From positions 185,750 through 249,749 of the forward strand of contig NZ_JAEKGC010000006.1 in the NCBI RefSeq assembly GCF_016405885.1: a DNA stretch of 64,000 nt. The letters are read 5' to 3'. Origin of the DNA: Arthrobacter sp. MSA 4-2 (lineage in GTDB: Bacteria > Actinomycetota > Actinomycetes > Actinomycetales > Micrococcaceae). Shown one piece after another: positions 28,253-37,592 of this stretch (position 1 is the first letter of the stretch; the number at the start of each line of letters is the position of its first letter). The translations under genes and the position numbers were made by a program. The notes beneath the pieces are model-generated. The model had not been told where the DNA came from. It saw only the letters and a list, made by a program, of their open reading frames with translations, and did no database searches.

Positions 28253-29974
28253 TCAGGCGGCTTCCGGAGGAAGCACCAGGCCAGCACCCGGAATCGCCGC
28301 GAGCAGCGACTGAGTGTAGGCGGTCTTCGGGCTGTCGAAGACCTCGTCGGTGGAGCCCTGCTCAACAAGCTTGCCCTTCTCCATCACGGCCACGTGGTCC
28401 GCGATCTGCCGCACGACCGCGAGGTCGTGGGTGATGAAGAGGTAGCTCAGGCCCAGCTCGGCCTGAAGGTCGGCGAGCAGGTTCAGGATCTGCGCCTGCA
28501 CCAGCACGTCGAGCGCCGAGACGGCCTCGTCGCAGATGACGACCTCGGGATCCAGGGCCAGGGCCCGGGCGATGGCCACGCGCTGGCGCTGCCCGCCGGA
28601 GAGCTCGTTGGGGAAGCGCTGCATCATCGAGGACGGCAGTGCCACCTGGTCGAGGAGCTCGCGCACCTTCTTCTCGCGGCTCTTGGCGTTGCCGATCCCG
28701 TGCACCCGGAGGGGTTCCTCGATGGTGCGGTAAATGTTGTACATCGGGTCGAGCGAACCGTAGGGGTCCTGGAAGATTGGCTGCACCCGGCGGCGGAAGT
28801 TGAACAGTTCCTTCCGGCCCAGGGTGGTGATGTCCACCCCGTCGAACCGGATGTCCCCCGCCGTCGCCGTCTCCAGGCCCAGCACCATGCGGGCGACCGT
28901 CGACTTTCCGGAGCCGGACTCCCCCACCACGGCGGTGGTGGTGCCGCGGGCGATCGAGAACGACACATTGTCGACCGCCGTGAAGTCGGTCGACCTGCCC
29001 CAGCTGCCGCGGATCTTGAAGACCTTGGTGAGGTCCTTGACCTCGATCACCTTGTCCTTGGAGTCGGACTTCTCGGCCGACGGCGCGAGCAGGTCGTCCG
29101 TTGCGACGCCGAGCTTCTTGGCCGATTCGATGCGCCGGGAGGCGATCGAGGGTGCCGAGGCGACCAGCTTCTGGGTGTACGGATGGCGCGGGTTGGTCAG
29201 CAGCTCAAGTGCGGGACCGGCCTCGACGACCTGCCCCTTGTACATGACGATGACCTTGTGCGCGCGCTCGGCGGCGAGGCCGAGGTCGTGGGTGATCAGC
29301 AGCACCGCGGTGCCCAGCTCATCGGTCATCCGGTCGAGGTGATCGAGGATCTGGCGCTGCACCGTCACGTCCAGGGCGGACGTGGGTTCGTCGGCGATCA
29401 GCAGGCGCGGTCGGCACGAGAGCCCGATGGCGATCAGCGCGCGTTGGCGCATGCCGCCGGAGAATTCGTGCGGGTACTGGTTGGCGCGCGACTCCGCGTC
29501 GGGAAGTCCGGCTTCCGACAGCACCTTCGCCACATCCTGCGTGGAATACGGCAGGCCGTTGGCCCGCAGGGTCTCCTTGACCTGGAAACCGATCTTCCAC
29601 ACCGGGTTCAGGTTTGACATCGGATCCTGGGGGACCATGCCGATCGAGGATCCGCGGAGTTCGACGATGCGCTTTTCGCTGGCGTTGGTGATGTCTTCGC
29701 CGTCGAAAAGAATCGATCCGCCCGAGACCCTGCCGTTGCCGGGCAGCAGCCCGATCGCGGCGAGGGCCGTGGTGGACTTGCCGGAACCGGACTCCCCCAC
29801 GATGGCCACGGTTTCGCCGGGCATCACGGTCAGATGCGCGTTGCGCACCGCCGGGACCTCCCCGTTCGCCGTGTCGAACGTGATTGCCAGGTCCTTCAGT
29901 TCGAGCAGGGGCCGTACTTCCGACGGTGTGGAACGAACCTCGGTGATGCCGTCGTTTCCAAGAGTTGAGCTCAT
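28253..29974 (-). CDS. Peptide ABC transporter, fused DppD-DppF ATPase (system B)
   Basis: 573 aa with two complete ABC domains. First: Walker A GESGSGKSTTALA, signature FSGGMRQRALIA, Walker [14 protein letters not shown]. Second: [40 protein letters not shown]. Each half ends with the oligopeptide-type C-terminal extension. It powers the permeases encoded just upstream. Start ATG 29974 overlaps the permease stop by 4 nt. Note DEAVSALD in the second Walker B where DEPTSALD is usual; the catalytic Asp-Glu is kept. Confidence 0.92.
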   Translation of the reverse strand: MSSTLGNDGITEVRSTPSEVRPLLELKDLAITFDTANGEVPAVRNAHLTVMPGETVAIVGESGSGKSTTALAAIGLLPGNGRVSGGSILFDGEDITNASEKRIVELRGSSIGMVPQDPMSNLNPVWKIGFQVKETLRANGLPYSTQDVAKVLSEAGLPDAESRANQYPHEFSGGMRQRALIAIGLSCRPRLLIADEPTSALDVTVQRQILDHLDRMTDELGTAVLLITHDLGLAAERAHKVIVMYKGQVVEAGPALELLTNPRHPYTQKLVASAPSIASRRIESAKKLGVATDDLLAPSAEKSDSKDKVIEVKDLTKVFKIRGSWGRSTDFTAVDNVSFSIARGTTTAVVGESGSGKSTVARMVLGLETATAGDIRFDGVDITTLGRKELFNFRRRVQPIFQDPYGSLDPMYNIYRTIEEPLRVHGIGNAKSREKKVRELLDQVALPSSMMQRFPNELSGGQRQRVAIARALALDPEVVICDEAVSALDVLVQAQILNLLADLQAELGLSYLFITHDLAVVRQIADHVAVMEKGKLVEQGSTDEVFDSPKTAYTQSLLAAIPGAGLVLPPEAA

Positions 29975-30963
29975 CGCTTGCGCGCCTTCGGATCGAGAGC
30001 GTCACGCAGGGCGTCGCCCAGCATGATGAAGCTCAGAACGGTCAAGGACAGGGCCAGACCAGGCCAGAAGATGGCACTGGGGTTGGACCGGAGTGACGAC
30101 TTCGCGGAGAAGATGTCATTACCCCACGACATGACGTCCGGCGGCAGCCCGATGCCCAGGAAGGACAGCGTGGACTCGGCCACGATGAACGTGCCCAGGG
30201 AGATGGTCGCGATGACAATGACCGGGGCCAGGGCGTTGGGGATGACGTGCTTGATCAGCGCCGACATCGGGGAAACGCCCAGGGAGCGGGCTGCCATGAC
30301 GAAGTCCGCGTTGCGGACCTCGATGACGGCGGCGCGGGTGATGCGCGCGATCTGCGGCCACCCGAAGGAAACCAGGATCACCACGAGCGTCCAGACGTTG
30401 CGGTTCTGCTGGAAGAAGGGCAGCTGCACGACGACGATGGCGCCGAGGATCAGCGGCAGGGCGAAGAAGATGTCCCCGATGCGGGCCAGGATCGCATCGA
30501 CCCAGCCGCCGAAGAATCCGGCGAGTGCGCCGATCAGGCCGCCGATGACCAGCACGCCGAGGGTGGCGAACAGTCCAACGGTGAGGGAGGACTGGGTGCC
30601 GTGCACGACGCGCGAGAGGATGTCGCAGCCCTGCTGGGTGAAGCCCAGCGGGTGCCCTGGTGCGGGGCCGCCGTCGGAATTGGCCAGCAGGCAGTTCGAG
30701 TTCGGCGGCTCGTTCGTGAACAGTCCAGGGAACAGTGCCACGACGAGGATGGCCAGGATGAGGACCGCGCTGATGAGGAAGAGCGGCTGCCGGCGCAGGC
30801 TGCGCCAGGCCTCGCGCCAGAGGCTCGACGGAGCCCCCTCGGCGGTGGCACTGTCGGTCGCCCGGACAGGGGTTTCCTCAATATCGGCGACATAGTGCTC
30901 GATTGGGTAGGCGGAGGTCTTCACCCTTCCCGCCGTCTTCAGGTTGTTCTCAAGCTCAGGCAT
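29971..30963 (-). CDS. Peptide ABC transporter permease, DppC type (system B)
   Basis: 330 aa. Long N-terminal cytosolic segment, first helix near residues 62-82, an extracytoplasmic loop with two Cys (SNCLLANSD, QQGCDILSR), then five helices and the coupling motif (MAARSLGVSPMSALIKHV). ATG 30963 has AAGGA seven bases upstream; the TTG at 30981 is a weaker start. It overlaps the DppB gene by 8 nt. Confidence 0.9.
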   Translation of the reverse strand: MPELENNLKTAGRVKTSAYPIEHYVADIEETPVRATDSATAEGAPSSLWREAWRSLRRQPLFLISAVLILAILVVALFPGLFTNEPPNSNCLLANSDGGPAPGHPLGFTQQGCDILSRVVHGTQSSLTVGLFATLGVLVIGGLIGALAGFFGGWVDAILARIGDIFFALPLILGAIVVVQLPFFQQNRNVWTLVVILVSFGWPQIARITRAAVIEVRNADFVMAARSLGVSPMSALIKHVIPNALAPVIVIATISLGTFIVAESTLSFLGIGLPPDVMSWGNDIFSAKSSLRSNPSAIFWPGLALSLTVLSFIMLGDALRDALDPKARKR

Positions 30964-31882
30964 ATCGAATCCTTGGGTCAAGCCACGCGTACAGGAGGTC
31001 CACCAGCAGGTTCGCGAGGCAGAAGATGAGGATCAGGAAGGTGACGATCGAAACGACGGTCGGCCCGTCCCCGTTCAGAACGGCGCGGTACAGCGTGAGG
31101 CCGACACCGTTGACGTTGAAGATTCCCTCGGTGACGATGGCCCCGCCCATGAGGGTTCCGAGGTCGGCGCCCAGGAAGGTGACGACGGGGATCATCGAGT
31201 TGCGCAGGATGTGCACCACGACGACGCGCTTGCGGCTGAGCCCCTTGGCGGTGGCGGTGCGGACGTAGTCGGCCTTGACGTTCTCAAGGATGCTGGTGCG
31301 CGTCAGGCGCAGCACGTACGCGAAGGACACCAGGCCCAGCACGACGGCCGGCAGGATCAGCTCGGAGACGGTTGCGTCGCCGCTGACGGTCGGGTTCGTC
31401 CACCCGAGCTTGACGCCGATCAGGAACTGCATCAGGAAGCCGAGGACGAAGATCGGCACGGCGATGACGACGAGGGAGAGCACCAGGACGGTGGAGTCGA
31501 AGAGCTTGCCCTTGCGCAGGCCCGCGATGAGGCCGAAGACGATACCGAAGATAGCCTCGAAGATGAGGGCCATGACGGCGAGCTTGGCGGTGGTCGGGAA
31601 GACCTCGGCGATGATGACGGCGATGGGGCGGCCCGAGAAGTTGGTGCCCAGATCGAAGGTCAGGACGCCCTTGAGGTAGAGCAGGTACTGGATCCAGAAC
31701 GGCTCGTCCAGGTTGTACTGCTCGCGCAGCGCGGTGACGACGGCGGGGGTACACCCGCGCTCACCACAGATGGCTGCGGTGGCATCGCCGGGAAGGCTGA
31801 AAACCAGGAAATAGACGAGGAGCGTAGCTCCGAGGAAGACCGGAATCAGCTGCAGGAAGCGCCGGGAAACATACCAGGTCAT
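30956..31882 (-). CDS. Peptide ABC transporter permease, DppB type (system B)
   Basis: 308 aa, canonical DppB length. N-terminal helix, the large extracytoplasmic loop (AICGERGCTPAVVTALRE with two Cys), then five helices and the coupling motif RTATAKGLSRKRVVVVHILR. Partner of the DppC-type gene it overlaps. It lies 133 bp after the binding-protein gene, separated by a terminator-like hairpin. Confidence 0.92.
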   Translation of the reverse strand: MTWYVSRRFLQLIPVFLGATLLVYFLVFSLPGDATAAICGERGCTPAVVTALREQYNLDEPFWIQYLLYLKGVLTFDLGTNFSGRPIAVIIAEVFPTTAKLAVMALIFEAIFGIVFGLIAGLRKGKLFDSTVLVLSLVVIAVPIFVLGFLMQFLIGVKLGWTNPTVSGDATVSELILPAVVLGLVSFAYVLRLTRTSILENVKADYVRTATAKGLSRKRVVVVHILRNSMIPVVTFLGADLGTLMGGAIVTEGIFNVNGVGLTLYRAVLNGDGPTVVSIVTFLILIFCLANLLVDLLYAWLDPRIRYA

Positions 31883-31974
31883 TAGTGCGCACCTCCCGGC
31901 GCGTCAGGCGTTCGGACGGAACGCTCTTGGGGGTTGCTCATTTTAGGTTGGAACCTTTTCGTTGGATCACGGAA

Positions 31975-32005
31975 AATGGGGGCCCGCCAGAGGCGGGCCC
32001 CCATT
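31975..32005 (-). terminator. Hairpin between system B binding protein and permeases
   Basis: AATGGGGGCCCGCC pairs perfectly with GGCGGGCCCCCATT (loop AGA). On the minus strand it is followed by TTTTCC. It probably attenuates transcription so that the binding protein is made in excess. Confidence 0.8.
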
Positions 32006-32015
32006 CCGTGTCGGA

Positions 32016-33659
32016 TTACTTGCCGGTGATGGCGTGGTACAGAGGTACGCCGTTCCAGCCGAATTCAACATTGTCCACGTTGTTGCTCCAGCCGCCCTGG
32101 GCGACCTGGTACCACAGCGGGATGGCCGGAAGGTCCTCGAGGAGGGTCTCCTGTGCCTCGTTCATTGCCTTGTTGCCCTCTTCGACGGACTCGGCAGCAA
32201 GCCCGTCCTTCAGGGCCTTGTCGAACTCCTCGTTGGTGTACACGGAGTCGTTGGATCCGGCGCCGGTGGCGTAGATCGGTCCGAGGAAGTTGTACAGCGA
32301 GGGGTAGTCGGCCTGCCAGCCCGACCGGATGGCGCCGGTGAGCGTCTGCTCGGTCGCCTCGGTGCGGGCTTCCTTGAAGGTGGCGTACGGCTTGCCGGTG
32401 ATCTCGATGCCCAGGGTGTTCTTGACGCTGTTGACCAGTGCCTCAACCCAGGTCTTGTGATCGCCCTTGTCGGCGTTGTAACCGATGGTCAGCGGCTCGG
32501 AAGCGTCGTAAGGCTCGAGCTTCTCGGCTTCGGCCCACAGTTCCTTGGCCTTCTCGGGGTTGTACTCAAGGTTCTCGCTGCCGGGCAGGTCTTCCTCGAA
32601 GCCGGGGAGGACGGGGGCGGTGAATTCCTTGGCGGGCTCGCGGCCGCCGTTGAAGATCACCTCGGTGATCTCGTCACGGTTGATGGCCATCGACAGGGCC
32701 TGGCGGCGCAGCTTGCCTGCCTCGCCGTCCCAGTTCTTCAGGTAGTACGGCACGGCAATGGTCTGGTTGCCGGCGTAGGGTGACTCAATCGAGCGCTCAC
32801 CAAGGTCGTTCTTGAAGTTCTTGATGTCGGACGTCGGGATGGTCTTCAGCACATCCAGGTTGTCCGAGATCAGGTCCTGGTAGGCCGTCGTGTCGTTCTG
32901 GTAGATCTTGAAGGTGATGCCGCCGTTCTTGGGCTCCTGCGGACCTTCATATTCCTCGTTCGGCACAAGCTCGATCTGCTCGTTGTGCTTCCAGGCACCT
33001 TCGGCTGCGAACTTGTACGGGCCGTTGCCGACCGGGTTTTCGCCGAACTTCTTGGGGTCCTTCAGTGCGTCGGCGGGCAGCGGGTAGAACGCGCTGTAGC
33101 CGAGGCGCTGGGGCCAGTCCGACTCGGGCTGCGACAGGGCGACGGTGAAGGTCTTTTCGTCGACAACCTTCAGGCCGCTCATCTCCGTCACGGTTGAGCC
33201 TTCGGCGCTGGCCTCCGCGTACCCTTCGATGCTCTCGAAGAAGTAGCTGCTCAGCTGGGCGTTCTTGGCTGCCGCGCCGTAGTTCCACGCGTCAACGAAG
33301 GAGCTGGCAGTGACCGGATCGCCATTGGTAAAGGTCATGCCCTCCTTCAGGGTGATCGTGTAGTTCTGGGCATCCTCGGTCTCGATGGACTCGGCGACCT
33401 CGTTCTGCACCTTGCCATCGGCGTCGTAGCTGACGAGCCCGGCGAAGATGAGGTCGAGGACTGCTCCGCCGCCGACTTCGTTGGTGCTGGTCGGGATCAG
33501 CGGGTTCTGGGGTTCAGAGCCGTCGACCACGATGACGGCATCGGTGTTGCCGCCGGTAGCTGCTTCGTCGGTGCTTCCGCCGCCGCCGCCGCATGCGCTC
33601 AGCGCGAAGACAGCGACAGCTGCCACGCTGAGAATTCTGGAATTGCGCGTGAAACGCAT
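32016..33659 (-). CDS. Peptide-binding lipoprotein of ABC transporter (system B)
   Basis: 547 aa, SBP family 5 (oligopeptide-binding). The lipoprotein signal MRFTRNSRIL... ends in LSACGGGGGS. Family motifs include LKEGMTFTNGDPVTASSFVDAW and RQALSMAINRDEI. ATG 33659 has AGGAGG five bases upstream, the same ribosome site as in system A. Substrate is probably a di- or oligopeptide. Confidence 0.93.
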   Translation of the reverse strand: MRFTRNSRILSVAAVAVFALSACGGGGGSTDEAATGGNTDAVIVVDGSEPQNPLIPTSTNEVGGGAVLDLIFAGLVSYDADGKVQNEVAESIETEDAQNYTITLKEGMTFTNGDPVTASSFVDAWNYGAAAKNAQLSSYFFESIEGYAEASAEGSTVTEMSGLKVVDEKTFTVALSQPESDWPQRLGYSAFYPLPADALKDPKKFGENPVGNGPYKFAAEGAWKHNEQIELVPNEEYEGPQEPKNGGITFKIYQNDTTAYQDLISDNLDVLKTIPTSDIKNFKNDLGERSIESPYAGNQTIAVPYYLKNWDGEAGKLRRQALSMAINRDEITEVIFNGGREPAKEFTAPVLPGFEEDLPGSENLEYNPEKAKELWAEAEKLEPYDASEPLTIGYNADKGDHKTWVEALVNSVKNTLGIEITGKPYATFKEARTEATEQTLTGAIRSGWQADYPSLYNFLGPIYATGAGSNDSVYTNEEFDKALKDGLAAESVEEGNKAMNEAQETLLEDLPAIPLWYQVAQGGWSNNVDNVEFGWNGVPLYHAITGK

Positions 33660-34009
33660 TCCGCCTCCTAGTTGTTGGATTTCACCCGGCGCTGTTACAG
33701 CCGGGGCTGTTGGACTCGAATGGTACGCATGAGCCAACTCACACCGGGAAATCATATGCCCCACGGGTTTGCCCCAAGAAACGCAGGCATGGCGGCAGCG
33801 GGCGAAAACTTTCAGCGAAGACTCAGGAAACGGGCGGCGAACAGACGCTGTCGCAGGTGAGGAGGACAGAGGCCGGGAAGGTCACGATTCGGTAACGTCC
33901 ACGCCTCGAACGCCCCGTGGAGGCTTTTCGGTACAACGCTGTATCCCCCGCCACAGCCGCGGCGCACTCCCCTGGCAGGCGGCGGAGCACCGTCGGGCGG
34001 TCGGTTTGC
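33660..34009. other. Intergenic region between the two peptide ABC systems
   Basis: 350 bp without a gene. It must hold the system B promoter on the minus strand and the end of the system A transcript. I see no convincing hexamer pair, terminator or operator; short frames here are shadows. Confidence 0.6.
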
Positions 34010-35821
34010 CTACTCCGCGGCCAGCAGCTGGGCGCGCAGTTCGCGCCGCTCGCGCTGCTTCTGCGGATCCGGAAGGGGGACGGCGGCGAGCAGCCGCTGG
34101 GTGTAGGGATCCTGGGGGCTGCGCAGGATCTGGTCGCGGGTCCCCTGCTCCACGATGCGGCCGCGCTGCATCACGCAGATATGGTCAGCGAGGACGTCGA
34201 CGACGGCCAGGTCGTGGGTGACGAACAGGCAGGCGAAGCCGAGTTCGCGCTGCAGGTTCTGGAACAGTTCGAGCACCCGGGCCTGGACCGAGACGTCCAG
34301 CGCGGAGGTCGGTTCGTCGGCGACCATGAGCTTGGGGCGCAGCGAGAGCGCCCGCGCGATGCCGACCCTCTGCTTCTGCCCGCCGGAGAGCTCGTGCGGG
34401 TAGCGGTTCCGGTAGCTCCGCGGCAGCTCGACCTGGTCGAGGAGCGCCTCGATGCGTTTCTGCAGTTCCGCACCCTTGGCCTCGCCGGCCAGGTACATCG
34501 GTTCGCCGATGCTCTCGCCGATCGGCAGCCGCGGGTTCAGGGAGGACGACGGGTCCTGGAAGACCATGCCCACGTGGCGGCGCACCGCGGCCAGTTCCTT
34601 GGAGGCGGGCCGGAAGCCGGAGATGTCGGTCCCCACGACGGACAGCGTCCCCTCGGCCACCGGAAGCAGGCCGACCGCCGCCCGGCCGATGGTGGTCTTG
34701 CCCGAGCCCGACTCCCCCACCAGGCCGATGACCTGGCCGGGATAGACGACGAGGTTCGCCCCCTCGACGGCACGGAATGCAGGCACCCTGCCCTGCTTGG
34801 GGTATTCAATCGCGACGTTCTTCAACTCGAGGACCGGGTCCGCCTGGGGCGCCGACTCCTCCTGCAGGCCGGCCAGCACCTCCCGCTCGCGGCGCTCCAG
34901 CTCCTCGTGGTCGACGCCGACCAGCTCCGAGTGGGTCGCGGCGGCGAGCGCGGCCGTGATGTCGACGTCGTCCTGCCCTGCCCCCTGGCCCAGGTGCGGC
35001 ACCGCCGCGAGCAGTGCCCGGGTGTATTCGTGCTGGGGTGCGCCGAAGATCTGCTCGGCGGTGCCCGTTTCGACGATCTCGCCCTTGCGCATGACGGCGA
35101 TGCGGTCGGCGAGGTCGGCCACGACGCCCATGTCGTGGGTGATGAGGACGATGGCGCTGTCCAGCTTGGTGCGCAGGTTGCGCATCAGGTCGAGGATTTC
35201 CGCCTGCACCGTCACGTCAAGCGCCGTGGTGGGCTCGTCGGCGATCAGCAGCTTCGGATCGCAGGAGAGGGACTGGGCGATCATGGCACGCTGGCGCTGC
35301 CCGCCGGAGAGCTGGTGCGGGTAGGACCGGAACGCCTTGTCCGGGTCGGGAAGTTCGACCATGTCCAGCAGGGCCAGTGCCCGCTGCTTCGCCGCGTCCG
35401 GGGACATTTCGTTGTGGAGGCGGAGGGTTTCGACGATCTGGAAGCCCACGGTGTACACGGGGTTGAGTGCCGTCATCGGCTCCTGGAAGATCACCGCAAC
35501 CTCGCTGCCGCGCACGGTGCGCAGCTGCGCCGGCGACATGGTGAGGACCGACTTGCCGTTGAGGAGCACCTCGCCGGTGACCCGGCTGTTCGAGGGCAGC
35601 AGCCCCAGGAGGGACATGGAGCTTGCGCTCTTGCCCGAACCGGACTCGCCCACGATCGCCAGGACCTCACCCGCGTTGACGTAGTAGTTCAGGTTGATCG
35701 CCGCCGGCACCCATTTCTTCTCGACGCCGAAGTCGACGCTGAGGTTGCGCACCTCCAGCACGGGCCCACGGGGGTCCCGTGGGTCGTTTAGATCGGGACC
35801 GCCAATAACGTCGCTGGTCAT
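34010..35821 (-). CDS. Peptide ABC transporter, fused DppD-DppF ATPase (system A)
   Basis: 603 aa with two ABC domains. First: GESGSGKSASSMSL, LSGGQRQRAMIAQSL, LLIADEPTTALDV. Second: [45 protein letters not shown] linker around residues 290-330 is charged. It belongs to the upstream system A, but a DUF3093 gene on the other strand separates it from its permeases, so it needs its own promoter. Confidence 0.92.
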   Translation of the reverse strand: MTSDVIGGPDLNDPRDPRGPVLEVRNLSVDFGVEKKWVPAAINLNYYVNAGEVLAIVGESGSGKSASSMSLLGLLPSNSRVTGEVLLNGKSVLTMSPAQLRTVRGSEVAVIFQEPMTALNPVYTVGFQIVETLRLHNEMSPDAAKQRALALLDMVELPDPDKAFRSYPHQLSGGQRQRAMIAQSLSCDPKLLIADEPTTALDVTVQAEILDLMRNLRTKLDSAIVLITHDMGVVADLADRIAVMRKGEIVETGTAEQIFGAPQHEYTRALLAAVPHLGQGAGQDDVDITAALAAATHSELVGVDHEELERREREVLAGLQEESAPQADPVLELKNVAIEYPKQGRVPAFRAVEGANLVVYPGQVIGLVGESGSGKTTIGRAAVGLLPVAEGTLSVVGTDISGFRPASKELAAVRRHVGMVFQDPSSSLNPRLPIGESIGEPMYLAGEAKGAELQKRIEALLDQVELPRSYRNRYPHELSGGQKQRVGIARALSLRPKLMVADEPTSALDVSVQARVLELFQNLQRELGFACLFVTHDLAVVDVLADHICVMQRGRIVEQGTRDQILRSPQDPYTQRLLAAVPLPDPQKQRERRELRAQLLAAE

Positions 35822-35916
35822 GATGTGCTGTCCTTCCGCCCGGCACCCGGGAGTGGTGTATCCGCCGTGTGGCCTCCGGTTGACCCACCGGAGGAAAATG
35901 CTGGAATCATGGAGCG

Positions 35917-36546
35917 ATGAGCAGCGCCACGGGCGGTCCCGTCACCACAGTGTTCCGACCGCGCACCAGCAAGGTCTTCACGGCGGTGGCCTTCGCCCTG
36001 ACCGCAGTGGGCCTGGTGTCCGTGGTGGTGTCGGAGGGGGTCTCCGGACTGCTGGCGGGCTGGCCGCTCGTCGCCTTCGCCTTCGCGGCGTGGTGGTTGT
36101 TCTGGTACCCGTCCGTCGAGGTGGATCCCGACGCCGTGACCCTGCGGAACCCGCTGACCACCGTCTCGGTGCCGTGGGCCGCGCTGGTGCACGTCGATAC
36201 CAAGTTCGCGCTGAAGCTCGTCACACCACGTGGTTCCTACACGGCCTGGGCCGCGCCCGCCCCAGGAGTCTGGGGCACCCACGCCGGCAAGCCCGAGCAT
36301 CTGGCCAATCTTCCCGGAAACAGTTACGGGCCGGGGCGTTCCGTACGCCCGGGCGACCTCACGCACACCGACTCCGGCTACGCCGCGTTCCTTGTCCGCA
36401 GCCGGTGGGAGAAACTCATCGGCAGCGGTTCCCTCGACGTCGACCTCACCGACTCGGCGGTGGTGGCCAGGAGCGTGAACTGGCTGCCGATCGGCGTGGC
36501 AGCGGCGCTCTTGGCGGCGTCCATTGCTTCGGCCGCACTGGCCTGA
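35917..36546 (+). CDS. DUF3093 family membrane protein
   Basis: 209 aa. Two N-terminal helices (about residues 17-37 and 46-66) are followed by a cytosolic part with EVDPDAVTLRNPLTTVSVPWAALVHVDT, characteristic of DUF3093, and a last helix at the C-terminus. Function unknown. It lies between and antisense to the genes of peptide system A: 95 bp divergent from the ATPase and 11 bp convergent with the permease. Confidence 0.85.
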   Translation: MSSATGGPVTTVFRPRTSKVFTAVAFALTAVGLVSVVVSEGVSGLLAGWPLVAFAFAAWWLFWYPSVEVDPDAVTLRNPLTTVSVPWAALVHVDTKFALKLVTPRGSYTAWAAPAPGVWGTHAGKPEHLANLPGNSYGPGRSVRPGDLTHTDSGYAAFLVRSRWEKLIGSGSLDVDLTDSAVVARSVNWLPIGVAAALLAASIASAALA

Positions 36547-36557
36547 ACCGCCGCCCC

Positions 36558-37592
36558 TCACGCGCGCACCGGACGATTTGCTTCCTTCGCCTTGCGCGCA
36601 TTGAACTTCTTCTGGCGCGGGTCGAAGGCGTCGCGGAGGCCGTCGCCGATGAAGTTAATCGTCAGGCAGATCAGCACGATGAAGATGCCCGGGAACCAGA
36701 ACAGCCACGGGCGGGTCTGGAAGGCCTCCTGGTTCTGGCTGATGATCAGGCCCAGGGAGACGTCCGGTGCCTGCACGCCAAAGCCGATGAAGCTCAGGCC
36801 GGTCTCGAGCAGGATGGCCGCCGACATCAGCAGCGTGGTGTTGACGATGATCACGCCCACCGCGTTGGGCAGGATGTGCTTGAAGATGATGCGGGCGTTG
36901 GAGGCGCCGGCGATCTTGGCGGCATCGACGAACTCCCGCTCGCGCAGGGACAGGAACTCGCCGCGGACCAGCCGGGCCATGCCAGTCCAGGCGAGCAGGC
37001 CGAGGACCACGCCGAGGAAGAAGACGGCCGCGCCGGGGCCGAGGGCCTGCCCGACGGTGCGGCCAAGAACGGCGGCGAGGACGATGAGCGGAATGATGAT
37101 GACGATGTCCGTGATGCGCATCAGGACGGCCTCGGTCCAACCGCGGAAGTAGCCGGAGCAGGCACCGACCACGACACCGACGATGCCCGAGATGGCCCCG
37201 ATGAGGAACATGATGATGATCGAGTTCTGCGCCCCGCGCATGGTCAGGGCGAAGTAGTCACGCCCGATCGAGTCCTGCCCGAAGGGGTGGTCGCCCCAGC
37301 TGAAGGGCCCGGTGACCGTGGGCGCTCCCCCGTCGATCACCGGCAGGAACTGCGTGTGGTTGTACTTCCACCAGCCGGGGATACCGGCGAAGCCCAGCGA
37401 GGTGAAGGCGAGCAGGAAGATGAGGGCGAAGACCGCGAGGCTGATGATGGCCGCCGTGTTGTCGAAGAAGCGCCGACGGACGATCTGGCCCTGCGACATC
37501 CCCTTCGTCTCGGGGTTGGCAACGGGCCCCACTTCACGCGGGGAAGGGCCTACTTCTCCCCGGGGGGTCTCGGAGGAATCCTGGATGGTCAT
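36558..37592 (-). CDS. Peptide ABC transporter permease, DppC type (system A)
   Basis: 344 aa. Helix 1 near residues 40-60, a long extracytoplasmic loop (NHTQFLPVIDGG-like region, FGQDSIGRDYFA), five further helices and the coupling motif DAAKIAGASNARIIFKHI. Starts inside the stop of the DppB gene (ATGA). Its stop converges with DUF3093. Confidence 0.91.
   Translation of the reverse strand: MTIQDSSETPRGEVGPSPREVGPVANPETKGMSQGQIVRRRFFDNTAAIISLAVFALIFLLAFTSLGFAGIPGWWKYNHTQFLPVIDGGAPTVTGPFSWGDHPFGQDSIGRDYFALTMRGAQNSIIIMFLIGAISGIVGVVVGACSGYFRGWTEAVLMRITDIVIIIPLIVLAAVLGRTVGQALGPGAAVFFLGVVLGLLAWTGMARLVRGEFLSLREREFVDAAKIAGASNARIIFKHILPNAVGVIIVNTTLLMSAAILLETGLSFIGFGVQAPDVSLGLIISQNQEAFQTRPWLFWFPGIFIVLICLTINFIGDGLRDAFDPRQKKFNARKAKEANRPVRA

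Noticed and set aside
28079..29617. 512-codon plus-strand frame over the peptide ABC ATPase
   Set aside because: Shadow of a two-domain ABC ATPase with all motifs intact on the minus strand.
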